The notes beneath the pieces are model-generated. The model did not search any database. It was not told where the DNA came from and worked only from the letters and a program-made list of their open reading frames with translations. A DNA stretch of 64,000 bases from Alistipes sp. (GTDB lineage Bacteria; Bacteroidota; Bacteroidia; Bacteroidales; Rikenellaceae). The DNA lies in NCBI GenBank assembly GCA_017465575.1, contig JAFTVX010000009.1, positions 1 through 64,000 of the forward strand. Reading direction: 5' to 3'. Position numbers and translations under genes: made by a program. Positions 38,245 through 48,691 of the stretch are shown here, in pieces (the first letter of the stretch is position 1; each line of letters starts with the position of its first letter).

Positions 38245-40833
38245 ATGAATATTAACACACTTACAATCAAGGCGCAAGAGTTGTTGCAGGCTGCGATGAC
38301 CTTGGCGCGTGGGCGTGGTCAGCAGGCTGTTGACCCGCTACATCTTCTCTCGGTGGCAATAGCCGAGGAGGACTCGTTGGGAAGCTATCTTCTTGGGCGT
38401 GTGGGGGCAAACATTGCCACTCTGCGCCGTGATACCGAGACGGCAATAGCCCGTCTTCCGCGTGTCGAGGGTGCGGGCGAAAACTACTTCTCGCGTGAGG
38501 CATCGGCAGTTGTTCAGCGTGCCGTAGACTTAACGGAGAAGTTCAACGACCGCTACGCCTCGGTGGAGCATATCGTGGCGGCATTGGCCACCGAGCGCTC
38601 CGCAGCACGCGATATCCTAAAATCGGCAGGCGTAACCGAGGCGCAGATAATCACCGCCATCAAGGAGTTCCGCAAGGGCTCGACAATCAACTCCTCGACC
38701 GAGGAGATGCAGTTTGATGCCTTGGGCAAGTATGCCATCAACCTCAACGATGGCGCTCGCTCGGGCAAACTCGACCCCGTGATTGGTCGTGATGAGGAGA
38801 TACGACGAGTGCTCCAAATACTCTCGCGCCGTACGAAGAACAACCCTATCCTCGTGGGTGAGGCGGGTGTCGGTAAGACCGCCATCGCCGAGGGTATCGC
38901 CCACCGTATCGTGGATGGCGATGTCCCCGAGAACCTCAAAAACAAGACTATCTACTCGTTGGATATGGGTGCGCTGATTGCAGGCGCCAAGTACAAGGGC
39001 GAGTTCGAGGAGCGATTAAAGGCTGTGGTTAAGGAGGTTACGGCAGCCGATGGCGAGGTATTGCTCTTTATCGACGAGATTCACACCTTGGTAGGTGCTG
39101 GCAAGTCAGATGGCGCTATGGATGCGGCAAACATTCTAAAACCCGCCCTTGCGCGTGGCGAGTTGCGCACCATAGGCGCTACGACCCTCGACGAGTACCA
39201 GAAGTACTTCGAGAAGGACAAGGCATTGGAGCGTCGTTTCCAGAAGGTTATGGTCGACGAGCCTACGATGGAGGATGCGATATCGATTATGCGAGGCCTA
39301 AAGGAGCGCTACGAGAACCACCACCGTGTGCGTATCAAGGATGAGGCAATCATCGCCTCGGTCGAGCTCTCGCACCGCTATATCACCGACCGTTTCTTGC
39401 CCGATAAGGCTATCGACCTCGTCGATGAGGCGGCATCACGCCTACGCCTTGAGATGAACTCCGTGCCCGAGGAGATTGACCAACTCGACCGCCGTATTCG
39501 TCAATTGGAGATTGAGCGTGAGGCAATCCGTCGTGAGGGCGACAAGGAGCGCATCAAGCGCCTCGATGCCGAGATTGAGGAGCATAAGGCGGAGTATGCC
39601 GCACTGCGTGCCAAGTGGCAGTCGGAGCGCGACCGCCTACACGAACTGCAACAGGCGAAGGAGGCTATCGAGCGCGCCAAGATTGAGGCACAGCAGGCGG
39701 AGCGCTCGGGCGACTATGGTCGTGTTGCAGAGCTACGCTACGGCACTATCGTAGAGCTCGAAAAGCGTGTGGCAACCCTCGAGGAGGAGTTGCGCTTAAC
39801 GGCTGATACTGCGATGATTAAGGAGGAGGTATCGGCAGACGATATTGCCGAGGTGGTATCGCGTTGGACAGGCATTCCCGTAAAGCGGATGATGCAGTCC
39901 GAAAGAGAAAAACTGCTCAATATGGAGGAGGAGTTGCACCGCCGTGTTGTAGGTCAGGATGTCGCCATCGAGGCTATCTCGGATGCTGTGCGCCGCTCGC
40001 GTGCCGGTCTCTCGGATGGTCGCCGACCTATCGGCTCATTTATCTTCCTTGGCACAACGGGTGTCGGCAAGACCGAGTTGGCAAAGGCGTTGGCGGAGTT
40101 CCTGTTCAACGACGACCAGATGCTTACACGCATCGATATGTCGGAGTATCAGGAGCGCCACTCGGTATCGCGCTTGGTCGGAGCGCCTCCGGGATATGTG
40201 GGCTACGATGAGGGTGGTCAGCTTACCGAGGCGGTACGCCGTAAGCCCTACTCCGTAGTGCTACTCGACGAGATTGAGAAGGCGCACCCCGATGTATTCA
40301 ATATACTCTTGCAAGTGCTTGATGATGGTCGACTTACCGACAACAAGGGTCGCACCGTCGACTTCCGCAATACCATCGTTATTATGACCTCGAACCTCGG
40401 TTCGCACCTTATCTCGGAGCGCTTTGCCGAGGCGGGCAACGAGCCCTCGGCAGATGTTGTCGAGCGCACAAAGGCGGAGGTTGTCGAGCTTATGAAGCAG
40501 CAGTTAAAGCCCGAGTTTGTAAATCGTATCGACGAGATTGTGATGTTCGAGCCGCTGAGCCGTAGTCAGGTTGAGAAGATTGTCGATATCCAGTTGCGTG
40601 CCGTGGCATCTATGCTCCGCACGAACGATATGGAGCTTATCTACACCGCCGAGGCTCGCCGCTACATTGCCAACATAGGCTTCGACCCCTTGTATGGCGC
40701 ACGCCCCATCAAGCGAGCTATCCAGCGCGAGGTGGTCAACGAACTCTCGAAGCGTATCCTGCGTGGCACGGTAGACCGCTCAAAGCCTATCCGACTGGAT
40801 GCTAACGACGAGGGGTTGGTGTTTAGTAACTAA
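38245..40833 (+). CDS. clpB: ATP-dependent disaggregase ClpB
   Basis: 862 residues, typical ClpB length. N-domain (1-145), first AAA+ module with Walker A GEAGVGKT (205-212), then the long coiled-coil middle domain (about 405-525, which binds DnaK) that separates ClpB from ClpA/ClpC, second AAA+ module with GTTGVGKT (603-610), and a C-terminal subdomain with [14 protein letters not shown]. It rescues aggregated proteins with DnaK/DnaJ/GrpE. Single gene, palindrome-rich upstream region; converges on panB with composite element E filling the gap. Confidence 0.95.
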   Translation: MNINTLTIKAQELLQAAMTLARGRGQQAVDPLHLLSVAIAEEDSLGSYLLGRVGANIATLRRDTETAIARLPRVEGAGENYFSREASAVVQRAVDLTEKFNDRYASVEHIVAALATERSAARDILKSAGVTEAQIITAIKEFRKGSTINSSTEEMQFDALGKYAINLNDGARSGKLDPVIGRDEEIRRVLQILSRRTKNNPILVGEAGVGKTAIAEGIAHRIVDGDVPENLKNKTIYSLDMGALIAGAKYKGEFEERLKAVVKEVTAADGEVLLFIDEIHTLVGAGKSDGAMDAANILKPALARGELRTIGATTLDEYQKYFEKDKALERRFQKVMVDEPTMEDAISIMRGLKERYENHHRVRIKDEAIIASVELSHRYITDRFLPDKAIDLVDEAASRLRLEMNSVPEEIDQLDRRIRQLEIEREAIRREGDKERIKRLDAEIEEHKAEYAALRAKWQSERDRLHELQQAKEAIERAKIEAQQAERSGDYGRVAELRYGTIVELEKRVATLEEELRLTADTAMIKEEVSADDIAEVVSRWTGIPVKRMMQSEREKLLNMEEELHRRVVGQDVAIEAISDAVRRSRAGLSDGRRPIGSFIFLGTTGVGKTELAKALAEFLFNDDQMLTRIDMSEYQERHSVSRLVGAPPGYVGYDEGGQLTEAVRRKPYSVVLLDEIEKAHPDVFNILLQVLDDGRLTDNKGRTVDFRNTIVIMTSNLGSHLISERFAEAGNEPSADVVERTKAEVVELMKQQLKPEFVNRIDEIVMFEPLSRSQVEKIVDIQLRAVASMLRTNDMELIYTAEARRYIANIGFDPLYGARPIKRAIQREVVNELSKRILRGTVDRSKPIRLDANDEGLVFSN

Positions 40834-41106
40834 TTAGCGCAGTAGATAGGGAATTTAAAGAAATTAGTGAATTTAGGGAACTTAGTGAAGAGCACTACCG
40901 ACATTTATCCCTAAGCTCCCTACTCTCACTAAACTCACTAAATTCCCTAAAAAACTTCCTCCCAGTCAGCACGACTAATATTAGCGTCAGTGAGGGGGAG
41001 CTACAACACTCGCCAAAAAAAATGCCGATGGGCTGTACTTGTCGTACTGCTCATTGGCATTTTCTTTTGGTAGGGGAAGTAGATGCCCCTCAATCACGCT
41101 AATATT
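40834..41106 (-). repeat. Composite element E between clpB and panB
   Basis: It fills the convergent gap from stop codon to stop codon. Hairpin module: arms 40977-40997 and 41086-41106 pair at 19 of 21 positions and include the panB stop (CTA, 41099-41101). The central hairpin is AAAATGCC/GGCATTTT (41019-41026, 41056-41063). Then, on the minus strand, GCTGACTGGGAGG, TTTAGTGAG-like words, the core ATGTCGGTAGTGC (40904-40892), TTCACTAAG-like words and the box CTATCTACTGCGC, which ends at the clpB stop. Confidence 0.7.
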
Positions 41107-41914
41107 GCTCTTTTTCGTTCGGAAAATCCTTACTCTTCACATCGTCGACATAGTGACCCACGGCCTCCAAAATCGTCGTACCCAAATCGGCATAACGGCG
41201 AAGGAATCTGGGTGAGAATGCCTGGGTAATGCCGAGCATATCGTGCGCCACAAGTACCTGACCATCAGTTGCTCCACCAGCACCGATACCGATAGTTGGG
41301 ATATGTAACTCACGCGATACGCGAGCACCAAGCTCGGCTGGAATCTTCTCCAAGACGAGGGCGAAGCAACCCGCCTCCTCCAGAAGGTGAGCATCACGAA
41401 TGAGCTTCTCTGCCTCAGCCTCATCCTTAGCACGGACATTGTAGGTGCCGAACTTATGTATCGACTGGGGCATAAGTCCGAGGTGACCCATAACGGGGAT
41501 ACCTGCCGAGAGGATACGGTTTACCGACTCGATAACCTCCTCGCCACCCTCCAGCTTGACGGCATCTGCCTCGGTCTCCTTCATAATGCGGACTGCCGAG
41601 TCGAGTGCCAACTTCGAGTTACCCTGATAGGTACCAAAGGGGAGGTCAACGACAACCAACGCACGCTGTGTGGCACGCACCACCGACTTTGCGTGGTAAA
41701 TCATCATATCGAGGGTGATGGGTAGCGTAGTCTCGAAACCCGCCATAACATTTGCTGCCGAGTCGCCAACAAGGATGACATCAACGCCCGCCTGGTCGAC
41801 AATCTTGGCCATCGAATAATCATACGAAGTGAGCATAGCGATCTTCTCGCCACGCTGTTTCATCTCGGTAAGGCGCAGTGTCGTAACTGCCCTCACATTA
41901 CTTTCTACAGACAT
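41099..41914 (-). CDS. panB: 3-methyl-2-oxobutanoate hydroxymethyltransferase
   Basis: 271 residues from ATG 41914; the frame is open further upstream but through the promoter. First committed step of pantothenate synthesis (alpha-ketoisovalerate plus methylene-THF). Motifs: [27 protein letters not shown] (metal-binding Asp), the [10 protein letters not shown] turn, [14 protein letters not shown] and [14 protein letters not shown]. Its last codons and stop lie inside the outer arm of repeat element E. Confidence 0.95.
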   Translation of the reverse strand: MSVESNVRAVTTLRLTEMKQRGEKIAMLTSYDYSMAKIVDQAGVDVILVGDSAANVMAGFETTLPITLDMMIYHAKSVVRATQRALVVVDLPFGTYQGNSKLALDSAVRIMKETEADAVKLEGGEEVIESVNRILSAGIPVMGHLGLMPQSIHKFGTYNVRAKDEAEAEKLIRDAHLLEEAGCFALVLEKIPAELGARVSRELHIPTIGIGAGGATDGQVLVAHDMLGITQAFSPRFLRRYADLGTTILEAVGHYVDDVKSKDFPNEKEQY

Positions 41915-41942
41915 ATTGCAAGTTTGAGAGTTAAAACTAACA

Positions 41943-41973
41943 CAAAGGTAAGAATTTATATGAAAAGTGCAAA
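41943..41973 (-). promoter_or_regulatory. panB promoter
   Basis: Minus-strand TTTG (41973-41970), 19 bases, TACCTTTG (41950-41943), 29 bases from the chosen start. Confidence 0.75.
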
Positions 41974-42019
41974 CAAAAGGCGAGAGTAATAAATTTTTCA
42001 AGTTTTTTACCTATATTTA

Positions 42020-42050
42020 TTGCGCGAACGAAAAAAATGTCGTATATTTG
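42020..42050 (+). promoter_or_regulatory. rimP-nusA-infB promoter
   Basis: TTG (42020-42022), 20 bases, TATATTTG (42043-42050). Confidence 0.75.
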
Positions 42051-42070
42051 CCGTGTAATTGAGCGAGAGT

Positions 42071-42091
42071 AAGGGGACGGAGAGTCCCCTT
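42071..42091 (+). terminator. Leader hairpin upstream of rimP
   Basis: Stem AAGGGGAC/GTCCCCTT with a 5-base loop and TATTTC after it, 56 bases before rimP. It may attenuate the operon (NusA often controls its own operon), but the T-tract is poor, so it could equally be a stabilising leader. Confidence 0.45.
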
Positions 42092-42147
42092 ATTTCGTGT
42101 ATATGCCCCAAGGAGGGCTTTAGTTTTAAGCGACAAATTCGGAATAT

Positions 42148-42615
42148 ATGATTGATATTAAGCAGGTTACAGAGATTGCAAACCGTCACTTGGAGGGTAG
42201 CGATATGTTTGTTGTCGAGTGCAAGCTCTCGCCAATGGGCGAGATTGAGTTGCTTATCGACAGCGACACAGCAGTAAAATTGGAGGATTGTGCAGCCCTC
42301 AACCGCGCTATCGAGGCAGAGCTCGACCGCGATGTAGAGGATTATTCGTTGATGGTGGCTTCGGCGGGCATCGGCTCGGAGTTGAAGCTCCTTCGTCAGT
42401 TCCACAAGATTTTGGGTAGCGATGTCGAGGTATTGCTCAAAGATGGTGTCAAGATTTTGGCAAAGTTGGAGAGCGCCGACGAGGAGGGCATCACCCTATC
42501 GTACGAGGAGAAGCAGGCCGTAGAGGGCAAGAAGCGCAAGGTTACCGTTCAGGTTACCAAGGAGTATAAGTGGGAGGAGATTAAGTATACCAAGGAATAC
42601 TTAAACTTTAAGTAA
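42148..42615 (+). CDS. rimP: Ribosome maturation factor RimP
   Basis: 155 residues. The N-terminal alpha/beta domain has VVECKLSPMGEIELLIDSD and a helix with LNRAIEAELDRDVEDYSLMVASAGIGSEL (the family consensus is a V(S/A)SPG-like loop; here VASAGIG). An SH3-like C-terminal domain follows (VEVLLKDGVKILAKL). RimP assists 30S subunit assembly. It heads the rimP-nusA-infB operon, a gene order conserved across bacteria. Confidence 0.92.
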   Translation: MIDIKQVTEIANRHLEGSDMFVVECKLSPMGEIELLIDSDTAVKLEDCAALNRAIEAELDRDVEDYSLMVASAGIGSELKLLRQFHKILGSDVEVLLKDGVKILAKLESADEEGITLSYEEKQAVEGKKRKVTVQVTKEYKWEEIKYTKEYLNFK

Positions 42616-42619
42616 TTTT

Positions 42620-42720
42620 CGATTAGGGAATTTAAGGAGTGTAGAGAGTGTAAGGAGAGTAGGAAATAAAGAAAAATCACTAAATTCACTAAACTCCCTA
42701 AATTCATTAAACTCCCTCAC
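42620..42720 (+). repeat. Inverted word array inside the rimP-nusA operon
   Basis: TTAGGGAATTTAAGGAG-like words (42622-42663) and ATTCACTAAACTCCC-like words (42676-42717) form an imperfect palindrome around GAAATAAAGAAAAATC. There is no 13-base core and no hairpin module. It sits between two genes of one operon, so at least this copy cannot be a full terminator. Confidence 0.55.
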
Positions 42721-42761
42721 AATAAAGGAAATATCAGAATAAAAACAAAATATAACACAAA

Positions 42762-43991
42762 ATGAAGTACATTAATCTTATCAGCAACTTTGCAGAGTTC
42801 AAGGAGCTTAAGAGCATCGACAACGCTACGCTTATCGGCGTATTGGAGGATGTCTTCCGCCACGCATTGCAGAAGCAGTTCGAGAGCGACGAGAACTTCG
42901 ATGTTATCATCAACCCCGAGAAGGGCGACTTAGAGATTTGGCGCAACCGCGTAGTAGTAGAGGACGATGCCGTAGAGAACGAGAACACCGAGATTTCGGT
43001 ATCGGAGGTTAAGGCTATCGACCCCTCATACGAGGTTGGCGACGAGTATGTAGACCAGATTGATATGACAAAGTTTGGTCGTCGTGCTGTGTTGTCGTTG
43101 CGCCAGAACCTTGCATCGCGCATCCTCGACTTGGAGAAGGCAGCTTTGTTCGAGAAGTACTCGGAGAAGGTGGGCGAGATTATCTCTGGCGAGGTATACC
43201 AGGTATGGAAGAAGGAGGTATTGGTGCGTGACGACGAGGACAACGACCTCGTTCTGCCCAAGATGGAGCAGATTCCCAACGACTTCTACCGCAAGGGCGA
43301 CACCATCAAGGCTATCGTTAAGTCTGTTGAGATGAACAACAACCAGCCCCGCATCATTCTTTCGCGTACCGACAACCAGTTCCTCGAGCGTCTCTTCGAG
43401 CAGGAGGTACCCGAGATTTACGACGGTCTTATCACCATCAAGCGCATCGCCCGCATCCCTGGTGAGCGTGCCAAGGTGGCTGTTGAGTCGTACGACGAGC
43501 GCATCGACCCCGTAGGTGCTTGCGTGGGTATGAAGGGTTCGCGTATCTACACCATCGTAAAGGAGTTGCGCAACGAGAATATCGATGTTGTGAACTTCAC
43601 GGCTAACACCTCGCTGATGATTCAGCGCTCGTTGAGCCCCGCAAAGGTATCTTCTATTAACATCGACGAGGAGAAGAAGACAGCCTCGGTATATCTTAAG
43701 CCCGAGGAGGTGTCGTTGGCTATCGGTAAGGGTGGTTTGAACATTCGTCTTTCGAAGATGCTCACAGGCTACGACATTGATGTATACCGCGAGATTGAGG
43801 AGGAGGATGTTGCACTCGTTGAGTTCGCAGACGAGATTGAGGGTTGGATTATCGAGGCCCTCAAGGCCGCCGGCTGCGACACCACAAAGAGCGTCTTGGA
43901 GCTCCCCGTAGAGGAGGTTGCTCGCCGTGCCGACCTCGAGATTGAGCAGGCAGAGCAGGTAGTGGCAATCCTCAAGGCAGAGTTTGAGTAG
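42762..43991 (+). CDS. nusA: Transcription termination/antitermination factor NusA
   Basis: 409 residues. N-terminal RNA-polymerase-binding domain (1-125), S1 domain (about 130-200, GEIISGEVYQVWKKEVLV), KH1 (about 225-300, with DPVGACVGMKGSRI) and KH2 (about 300-350, LAIGKGGLNIRLSKMLTGYDID). It lacks the C-terminal acidic repeats of the E. coli protein but keeps a short helical tail. It modulates pausing and termination and couples to IF-2 and RimP through operon position. Confidence 0.96.
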   Translation: MKYINLISNFAEFKELKSIDNATLIGVLEDVFRHALQKQFESDENFDVIINPEKGDLEIWRNRVVVEDDAVENENTEISVSEVKAIDPSYEVGDEYVDQIDMTKFGRRAVLSLRQNLASRILDLEKAALFEKYSEKVGEIISGEVYQVWKKEVLVRDDEDNDLVLPKMEQIPNDFYRKGDTIKAIVKSVEMNNNQPRIILSRTDNQFLERLFEQEVPEIYDGLITIKRIARIPGERAKVAVESYDERIDPVGACVGMKGSRIYTIVKELRNENIDVVNFTANTSLMIQRSLSPAKVSSINIDEEKKTASVYLKPEEVSLAIGKGGLNIRLSKMLTGYDIDVYREIEEEDVALVEFADEIEGWIIEALKAAGCDTTKSVLELPVEEVARRADLEIEQAEQVVAILKAEFE

Positions 43992-44018
43992 TTGATAACG
44001 ATTAATTTAGTATAGTGA

Positions 44019-46730
44019 ATGGATAATAACAAGAAAATAAGACTTATACAGGTTGCCAAGGAGTTTAAGGTAGGTTTCAACACCATCGCCGAATACCTCC
44101 AGCGCAAGGGCCTGCAGAGCGACTGCTCGCCCTCGTCGCCCGTGTCAGCCGAGGTATATGCCGCATTGGAGAAGGAGTTTGGTGGTAACCGCCAGTCGGG
44201 TAACGAGCGCAACGCAGTGCGTGAGCGCATCAAGCAGAAGGATACTGTGAGCATCAACTCGCAGAGCCAGAAGGAGCACGACGAGGATGAGGAGGTCATC
44301 ATAAAGAGCAATGTAATATCGGTTAAGGACGAGGTGCGTGGCCCCAAGATTTTGGGTAAGATTGACCTCAACCCCAAGAAGAAGGAGGAGAAGCCCGCGC
44401 CTGCACCCGAGCAGCCCAAGGCTGAGCCTAAGCGTGAGGAGCCCAAGGCTGAGAAGCCCGTGGAGAAGCCCGCTGAGGCGAAGGTGGAGGTAAAGCCTGA
44501 GCCTAAGAAGGTGGAGGCAGAGCCCGCAAAGGAGGAGCCCAAGAAGGACTCGGTATTCCGTCCTCAGGTGTCGCAGCTCGATGGTCCCAAGATTCTCGGC
44601 ACTATGGATGTGTCGAATATGGTTCCTGGTGGCAAGCACAAGCGCAAGCGTCTCGACAAGGAGAAGGTAGATGTTGCCAAGGCTGGCAAGAATGCTGGCA
44701 AGCAGGAGCGCAACGAGAAGAAGGGCGGCGGCAACCAGAACCAGCAAAATCAGCAAAATCAGCAGGCGCAGCAGCAGTCGAAGAAGAACAAGAAGCAGAA
44801 GCAGCAGCCCAAGCCTATTGTACGCCCCGAGGTATCGGACGAGGAGGTACAGAAGCAGATTAAGGATACCCTTGCACGCCTTACAGCGAAGGGTACAAAG
44901 TCGAAGGGTGCTAAATATCGTAAGGAGAAGCGTGAGGAGGTTCGTGAGCGAATGAACGAGGAGATCGAGCGCGAGGAGATGGAGCGCAGCGTGCTCAAGG
45001 TTACCGAGTTTGTAACCGTGAGTGAGCTCGCTACGATGATGAATGTCTCGCCTATGGAGGTTATCTCGGCATGTATGAACCTCGGTCTTATGGTATCAAT
45101 CAACCAGCGCCTCGATGCCGAGGCCTTGGTGGTTGTTGCCGAGGAGTTTGGCTTCACCGTAGAGTTCGTATCGGTAGAGATTCAGGAGGCTATCGAGACC
45201 GACACCGACAGCGAGGAGGATCTCGTACCCCGTCCCCCTATCGTTACGGTTATGGGTCATGTCGACCACGGTAAGACATCGCTCTTGGATAATATCCGTA
45301 AGACAAATGTTACGGCTGGCGAGGCGGGTGGTATCACCCAGCACATCGGTGCTTACTCTGTTGAGCTTAATGGTCAGAAGATTACCTTCCTCGACACCCC
45401 TGGTCACGAGGCATTTACCGCGATGCGTGCGCGTGGTGCTAAGATGACCGATGTCGCTATTATCATCGTTGCCGCCGATGACTCGGTGATGCCACAGACA
45501 GTAGAGGCTATCAACCACGCCTCGGCCGCAGGTGTGCCTATGGTATTCGCCATCAACAAGATGGATAAGCCTCAGGCAAATGCCGACCACATCCGTGAGC
45601 AGCTCTCGCAGATGAACTACCTCGTAGAGGACTGGGGCGGTAAGTACCAGTGTCAGGAGGTATCGGCAAAGAAGGGTATGAACCTCGACAAGCTCCTCGA
45701 GAAGGTGCTCTTGGAGGCAGAGATGCTCGAGCTTAAGGCAAACCCCGACCGTAAGGCTACAGGTGCTGTTATCGAGTCGATGTTGGACAAGGGTCGTGGC
45801 TATGTAGCAACCATTATGGTGCAGAATGGTACTCTCCGTGTGGGTGATGTATTGCTATCGGGTACATACACTGGTCGTGTAAAGGCGATGTTCGACGAGA
45901 ATGGCAAGAAGGTAACCGAGGCAGGTCCTTCGACACCCGTTCAGGTGCTTGGTCTTAATGGTGCGCCCCAGGCAGGTGATACCTTCAATGTTATGGAGGA
46001 TGACCGCTCGGCACGCGAGATTGCCAACAAGCGTGAGCAGTTGCAGCGTATGCAGGGCATCATGACCCAGAAGCATGTAACACTCGACGAGATTGGTCGC
46101 CGTATTGCTATCGGCTCGTTCAAGGAGCTCAACATCATCGTCAAGGGCGATGTGGACGGCTCGGTAGAGGCGATGACAGGCTCACTTATCAAGCTTTCGA
46201 AGGAGAGCGTTCAGGTGAATGTTATCCACTCGGCCGTAGGTCAGATTTCGGAGTCAGATGTATTGCTTGCAGCGGCATCTAACGCCATCATCGTCGGCTT
46301 CCAGGTGCGTCCCTCGGCAGCTGCGCGTAAGGCAGCCGAGAAGGAGCAGATCGATATCCGCCTCTACTCTATCATCTACGATGCTATCAACGAGATTAAG
46401 GATGCTATCGAGGGTATGTTGGAGCCCGTGATGAAGGAGGAGATTGTATGCTCTACGGAGGTTATGGAGACCTTCAAGATTTCGAAGGTTGGTACCGTGG
46501 CGGGCTGTATCGTGCGTGAGGGTAAGATGCAGCGCAACACCTCGATTCGCGTTATCCGTGATGGTATCGTAATCTACACCGGTAAGCTCGGCTCGTTGCG
46601 TCGTTTCAAGGACGATGTCAAGGAGGTGACGATGGGTCAGGATTGCGGTCTTAATATCGAGTCGTACAACGATATAAAGGTCGGCGATATCATTGAGGGC
46701 TACGAACAGGTAGAAGTAAAAAGAAAGTAA
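44019..46730 (+). CDS. infB: Translation initiation factor IF-2
   Basis: 903 residues. The N-terminal IF2_N-like helix domain is followed by a long Lys/Glu/Pro-rich disordered region (about 80-250) with a Gln/Asn run around 240-255. The G domain has [16 protein letters not shown] (G1), DTPGHEAF (G3) and NKMD (G4), then domains II to IV and a C-terminal fMet-tRNA-binding domain. It delivers initiator tRNA to the 30S subunit. The last codons KRK and the stop lie inside the outer arm of hairpin element G. Confidence 0.97.
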   Translation: MDNNKKIRLIQVAKEFKVGFNTIAEYLQRKGLQSDCSPSSPVSAEVYAALEKEFGGNRQSGNERNAVRERIKQKDTVSINSQSQKEHDEDEEVIIKSNVISVKDEVRGPKILGKIDLNPKKKEEKPAPAPEQPKAEPKREEPKAEKPVEKPAEAKVEVKPEPKKVEAEPAKEEPKKDSVFRPQVSQLDGPKILGTMDVSNMVPGGKHKRKRLDKEKVDVAKAGKNAGKQERNEKKGGGNQNQQNQQNQQAQQQSKKNKKQKQQPKPIVRPEVSDEEVQKQIKDTLARLTAKGTKSKGAKYRKEKREEVRERMNEEIEREEMERSVLKVTEFVTVSELATMMNVSPMEVISACMNLGLMVSINQRLDAEALVVVAEEFGFTVEFVSVEIQEAIETDTDSEEDLVPRPPIVTVMGHVDHGKTSLLDNIRKTNVTAGEAGGITQHIGAYSVELNGQKITFLDTPGHEAFTAMRARGAKMTDVAIIIVAADDSVMPQTVEAINHASAAGVPMVFAINKMDKPQANADHIREQLSQMNYLVEDWGGKYQCQEVSAKKGMNLDKLLEKVLLEAEMLELKANPDRKATGAVIESMLDKGRGYVATIMVQNGTLRVGDVLLSGTYTGRVKAMFDENGKKVTEAGPSTPVQVLGLNGAPQAGDTFNVMEDDRSAREIANKREQLQRMQGIMTQKHVTLDEIGRRIAIGSFKELNIIVKGDVDGSVEAMTGSLIKLSKESVQVNVIHSAVGQISESDVLLAAASNAIIVGFQVRPSAAARKAAEKEQIDIRLYSIIYDAINEIKDAIEGMLEPVMKEEIVCSTEVMETFKISKVGTVAGCIVREGKMQRNTSIRVIRDGIVIYTGKLGSLRRFKDDVKEVTMGQDCGLNIESYNDIKVGDIIEGYEQVEVKRK

Positions 46731-46848
46731 TTCTGTTGGACTATTTCGGCATCTGCCTTGAATGGAAAATCCTCACATACGCTCGAGTATGCTGCGGTTT
46801 TCCATTCTGCGAGCAGCTTCAAAATAGTCTCAACATAATCACTTTCTT
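46721..46848 (+). repeat. Stop-codon hairpin family, member G
   Basis: Left arm 46721-46746 and right arm 46822-46848 (AAGAAAGT, ATT, TGTTG and GACTATTT blocks) pair over about 24 positions with three mismatches or bulges, and the left arm contains the infB stop (46728-46730). The inner hairpin GAATGGAAAA/TTTTCCATTC (46760-46769, 46798-46807) encloses TCCTCACATACGC...GTATGCTGCGG, the same core as member F. GGCATCTGCC and TGCGAGCAGCTTC resemble the flanks of members C, D and E. Confidence 0.65.
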
Positions 46849-46922
46849 ACGCATCGCTAATTAAGCTAAAAAGACACAAATAGATTAAAACAATTTCTAA
46901 AACCTAAATAAAACTTAAAGCA

Positions 46923-48236
46923 ATGAACAACATCAAGTTTACAACTGCAGCCGAAGCAGTTAAGTGCATTAAGTCGGGTGATCATATTCACCTTAGCTCT
47001 GTGGCATCTGCCCCCCAGTGCCTCATCAAGGCTATGTGCGAGCGTGGCCGTAACGGTGAGCTCAAGGATGTACACATCCACCACCTCCACACCGAGGGTC
47101 CCGCACCCTACGCTGATCCCGAGTTCGAGGGCATCTTCCAGCTCGACTCATTCTTCGTAGGTGGCAATGTTCGTAAGGTTACCCAGAGCGGCTTTGCTGA
47201 CTATATTCCTATTTTCTTGAGCGAGACACAGAAGCTCTATCGCTCGGGTGCTGTGCCCTGTAATGTGGCCATGATTCAGGTATCACGCCCCGACAAGCAC
47301 GGCTATGTATCTCTCGGTACCTCGGTAGATGCTACCTTGGCAGCTGTTGAGTGCGCCGACTATGTTATCGCTGTGGTTAACAAGTATGTTCCCCGTTCGT
47401 TCGGTGATGCGATGATTCACTCGTCGAAGATCAACTTCTTCGTAGAGGATGACCAGCCCCTTGAGGAGGCTCACTTCACCGCACCCAACGAGGTGGAGAC
47501 CAAGATTGGTAACCTCTGCGCAGGACTTATCGAGGATGGCGCAACCCTCCAGATGGGTATCGGTGCTATTCCTAACGCAGTGCTTGCACAGCTCGGAGGC
47601 CACAAGAACCTTGGTGTTCACACCGAGATGTTCGCCGACGGCGTATTGCCCCTCGTTGAGAAGGGCGTAATCAACGGCGCATTGAAGAATATCGATAAGG
47701 GTAAGATGGTATCTACCTTCTTGATGGGCTCGCAGAAGGTATACGACTTCATCGACGACAACCCCGGCGTATTGATGATGGATGTTGGTTACACCAACGA
47801 CCCCTTCGTAATCGCTAAGAACGACAAGGTAACTGCTATCAACTCTGCATTGCAGGTAGATATCACTGGTCAGGTATGTGCCGACTCACTCGGCCGTAAG
47901 TTCTACTCTGGCGTAGGTGGTCAGATTGACTTTATCTACGGTGCATCGCTTTCAAAGGGCGGTAAGGCTATCATCGCTATGCCCTCAATCACCAACAAGG
48001 GCGTATCGAAGATTTCGGATGTCTTGACCGAGGGTGCAGGTGTTGTTACCACCCGTAACCACATCCACTGGTTCGTTACGGAGAATGGTGCAGTAGACCT
48101 CTACGGCAAGAGCCTTCAGGAGCGTGCTCGCTTGATTATCTCGGTTGCTCACCCCTCAGCACAGGAGGCTTTGGACGAGGCAGCCTTCAACCGCTACGGC
48201 TCGCACCACCACTATATTAAAAGCTATATGAAGTAA
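46923..48236 (+). CDS. Acetyl-CoA hydrolase/transferase family CoA-transferase
   Basis: 437 residues. The two-domain family-I CoA-transferase fold is visible: LSSVASAPQCLIKAM near the start, the MGIGAIPNAVL loop, catalytic Glu235 in HTEMFADGV, and the C-terminal GVGGQIDFIYGASLSKGGKAI. Relatives include 4-hydroxybutyrate, butyryl- and succinyl-CoA:acetate CoA-transferases; which acyl group is used is not clear. A fermentative role making acetate or butyrate is likely. The terminal His-His-His-Tyr-Ile-Lys-Ser-Tyr-Met-Lys codons are mirrored in the repeats that follow. Confidence 0.9.
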   Translation: MNNIKFTTAAEAVKCIKSGDHIHLSSVASAPQCLIKAMCERGRNGELKDVHIHHLHTEGPAPYADPEFEGIFQLDSFFVGGNVRKVTQSGFADYIPIFLSETQKLYRSGAVPCNVAMIQVSRPDKHGYVSLGTSVDATLAAVECADYVIAVVNKYVPRSFGDAMIHSSKINFFVEDDQPLEEAHFTAPNEVETKIGNLCAGLIEDGATLQMGIGAIPNAVLAQLGGHKNLGVHTEMFADGVLPLVEKGVINGALKNIDKGKMVSTFLMGSQKVYDFIDDNPGVLMMDVGYTNDPFVIAKNDKVTAINSALQVDITGQVCADSLGRKFYSGVGGQIDFIYGASLSKGGKAIIAMPSITNKGVSKISDVLTEGAGVVTTRNHIHWFVTENGAVDLYGKSLQERARLIISVAHPSAQEALDEAAFNRYGSHHHYIKSYMK

Positions 48237-48306
48237 CAGCTGTTACTTCATATAATCACAAAGGCTTCCTTCGGGAAGCCTTTGTTGCTTTTAATATAGT
48301 GGTGGT
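48205..48306 (+). repeat. Nested palindromes copying the end of the CoA-transferase gene
   Basis: The last 12 bases of the gene and its stop belong to a perfect 30-base palindrome (48225-48254, half-site TATATGAAGTAACAG). The preceding 20 bases of coding sequence (48205-48224) reappear as a perfect inverted copy at 48287-48306. A terminator (48258-48285) lies between the two. So 35 bases of the gene end have exact inverted copies downstream. Confidence 0.85.
48258..48293 (+). terminator. CoA-transferase terminator (unit 1)
   Basis: 12-bp perfect stem ACAAAGGCTTCC with a TTCG tetraloop, then TGCTTTTAA. Confidence 0.85.
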
Positions 48307-48690
48307 AAAAGATTACCACCATTCATATATACAAACCCCCTAAATCCCCCTTTGAGAAGGGGGACTTGGGTGCGTTGTCACTATCAGAAGGGGTATATGG
48401 CGAAGTAATGCTTTGATAAGCAATCTTTTATGTAAGGCCTTCCCGCCTGGGAGGGCTATCTTTTTAACCCTTAATATAGCGGTGGTCAAACCACCTTCCA
48501 TATATACAATCCCTCTAAATCCCCCTTTGAAAAGGGGGACTTGGTTTCGTTGTCGCTATCACAACATATTAGGGGTCGTATAAAGTAATTCGGGTTACTT
48601 CATATAATCACAAAGACCTTCCACCTCGGAAGGTCTTTGTTGCTTTTAATATAGCGGTGGTCAAACCACCTTTCATATATACAATCGGCA
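48307..48690 (+). repeat. Tandem terminator-bearing repeat units
   Basis: Starting from the gene end, about three tandem units of roughly 175-190 bases occur (starts near 48225, 48395 and 48577; the third is truncated). Each has a TATATG/TATA plus AAGTAA start echoing the gene end, a terminator-like hairpin with different but self-complementary stem (48437-48456 in unit 2, 48611-48639 in unit 3), TTAATATAGYGGTGG, a GGTGGT/ACCACC hairpin, CATATATACAA, and in the first two CTAAATCCCCCTTTGANAAGGGGGACTTGG. No gene lies in 48237-48841. Confidence 0.75.
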
Positions 48691-48691
48691 G

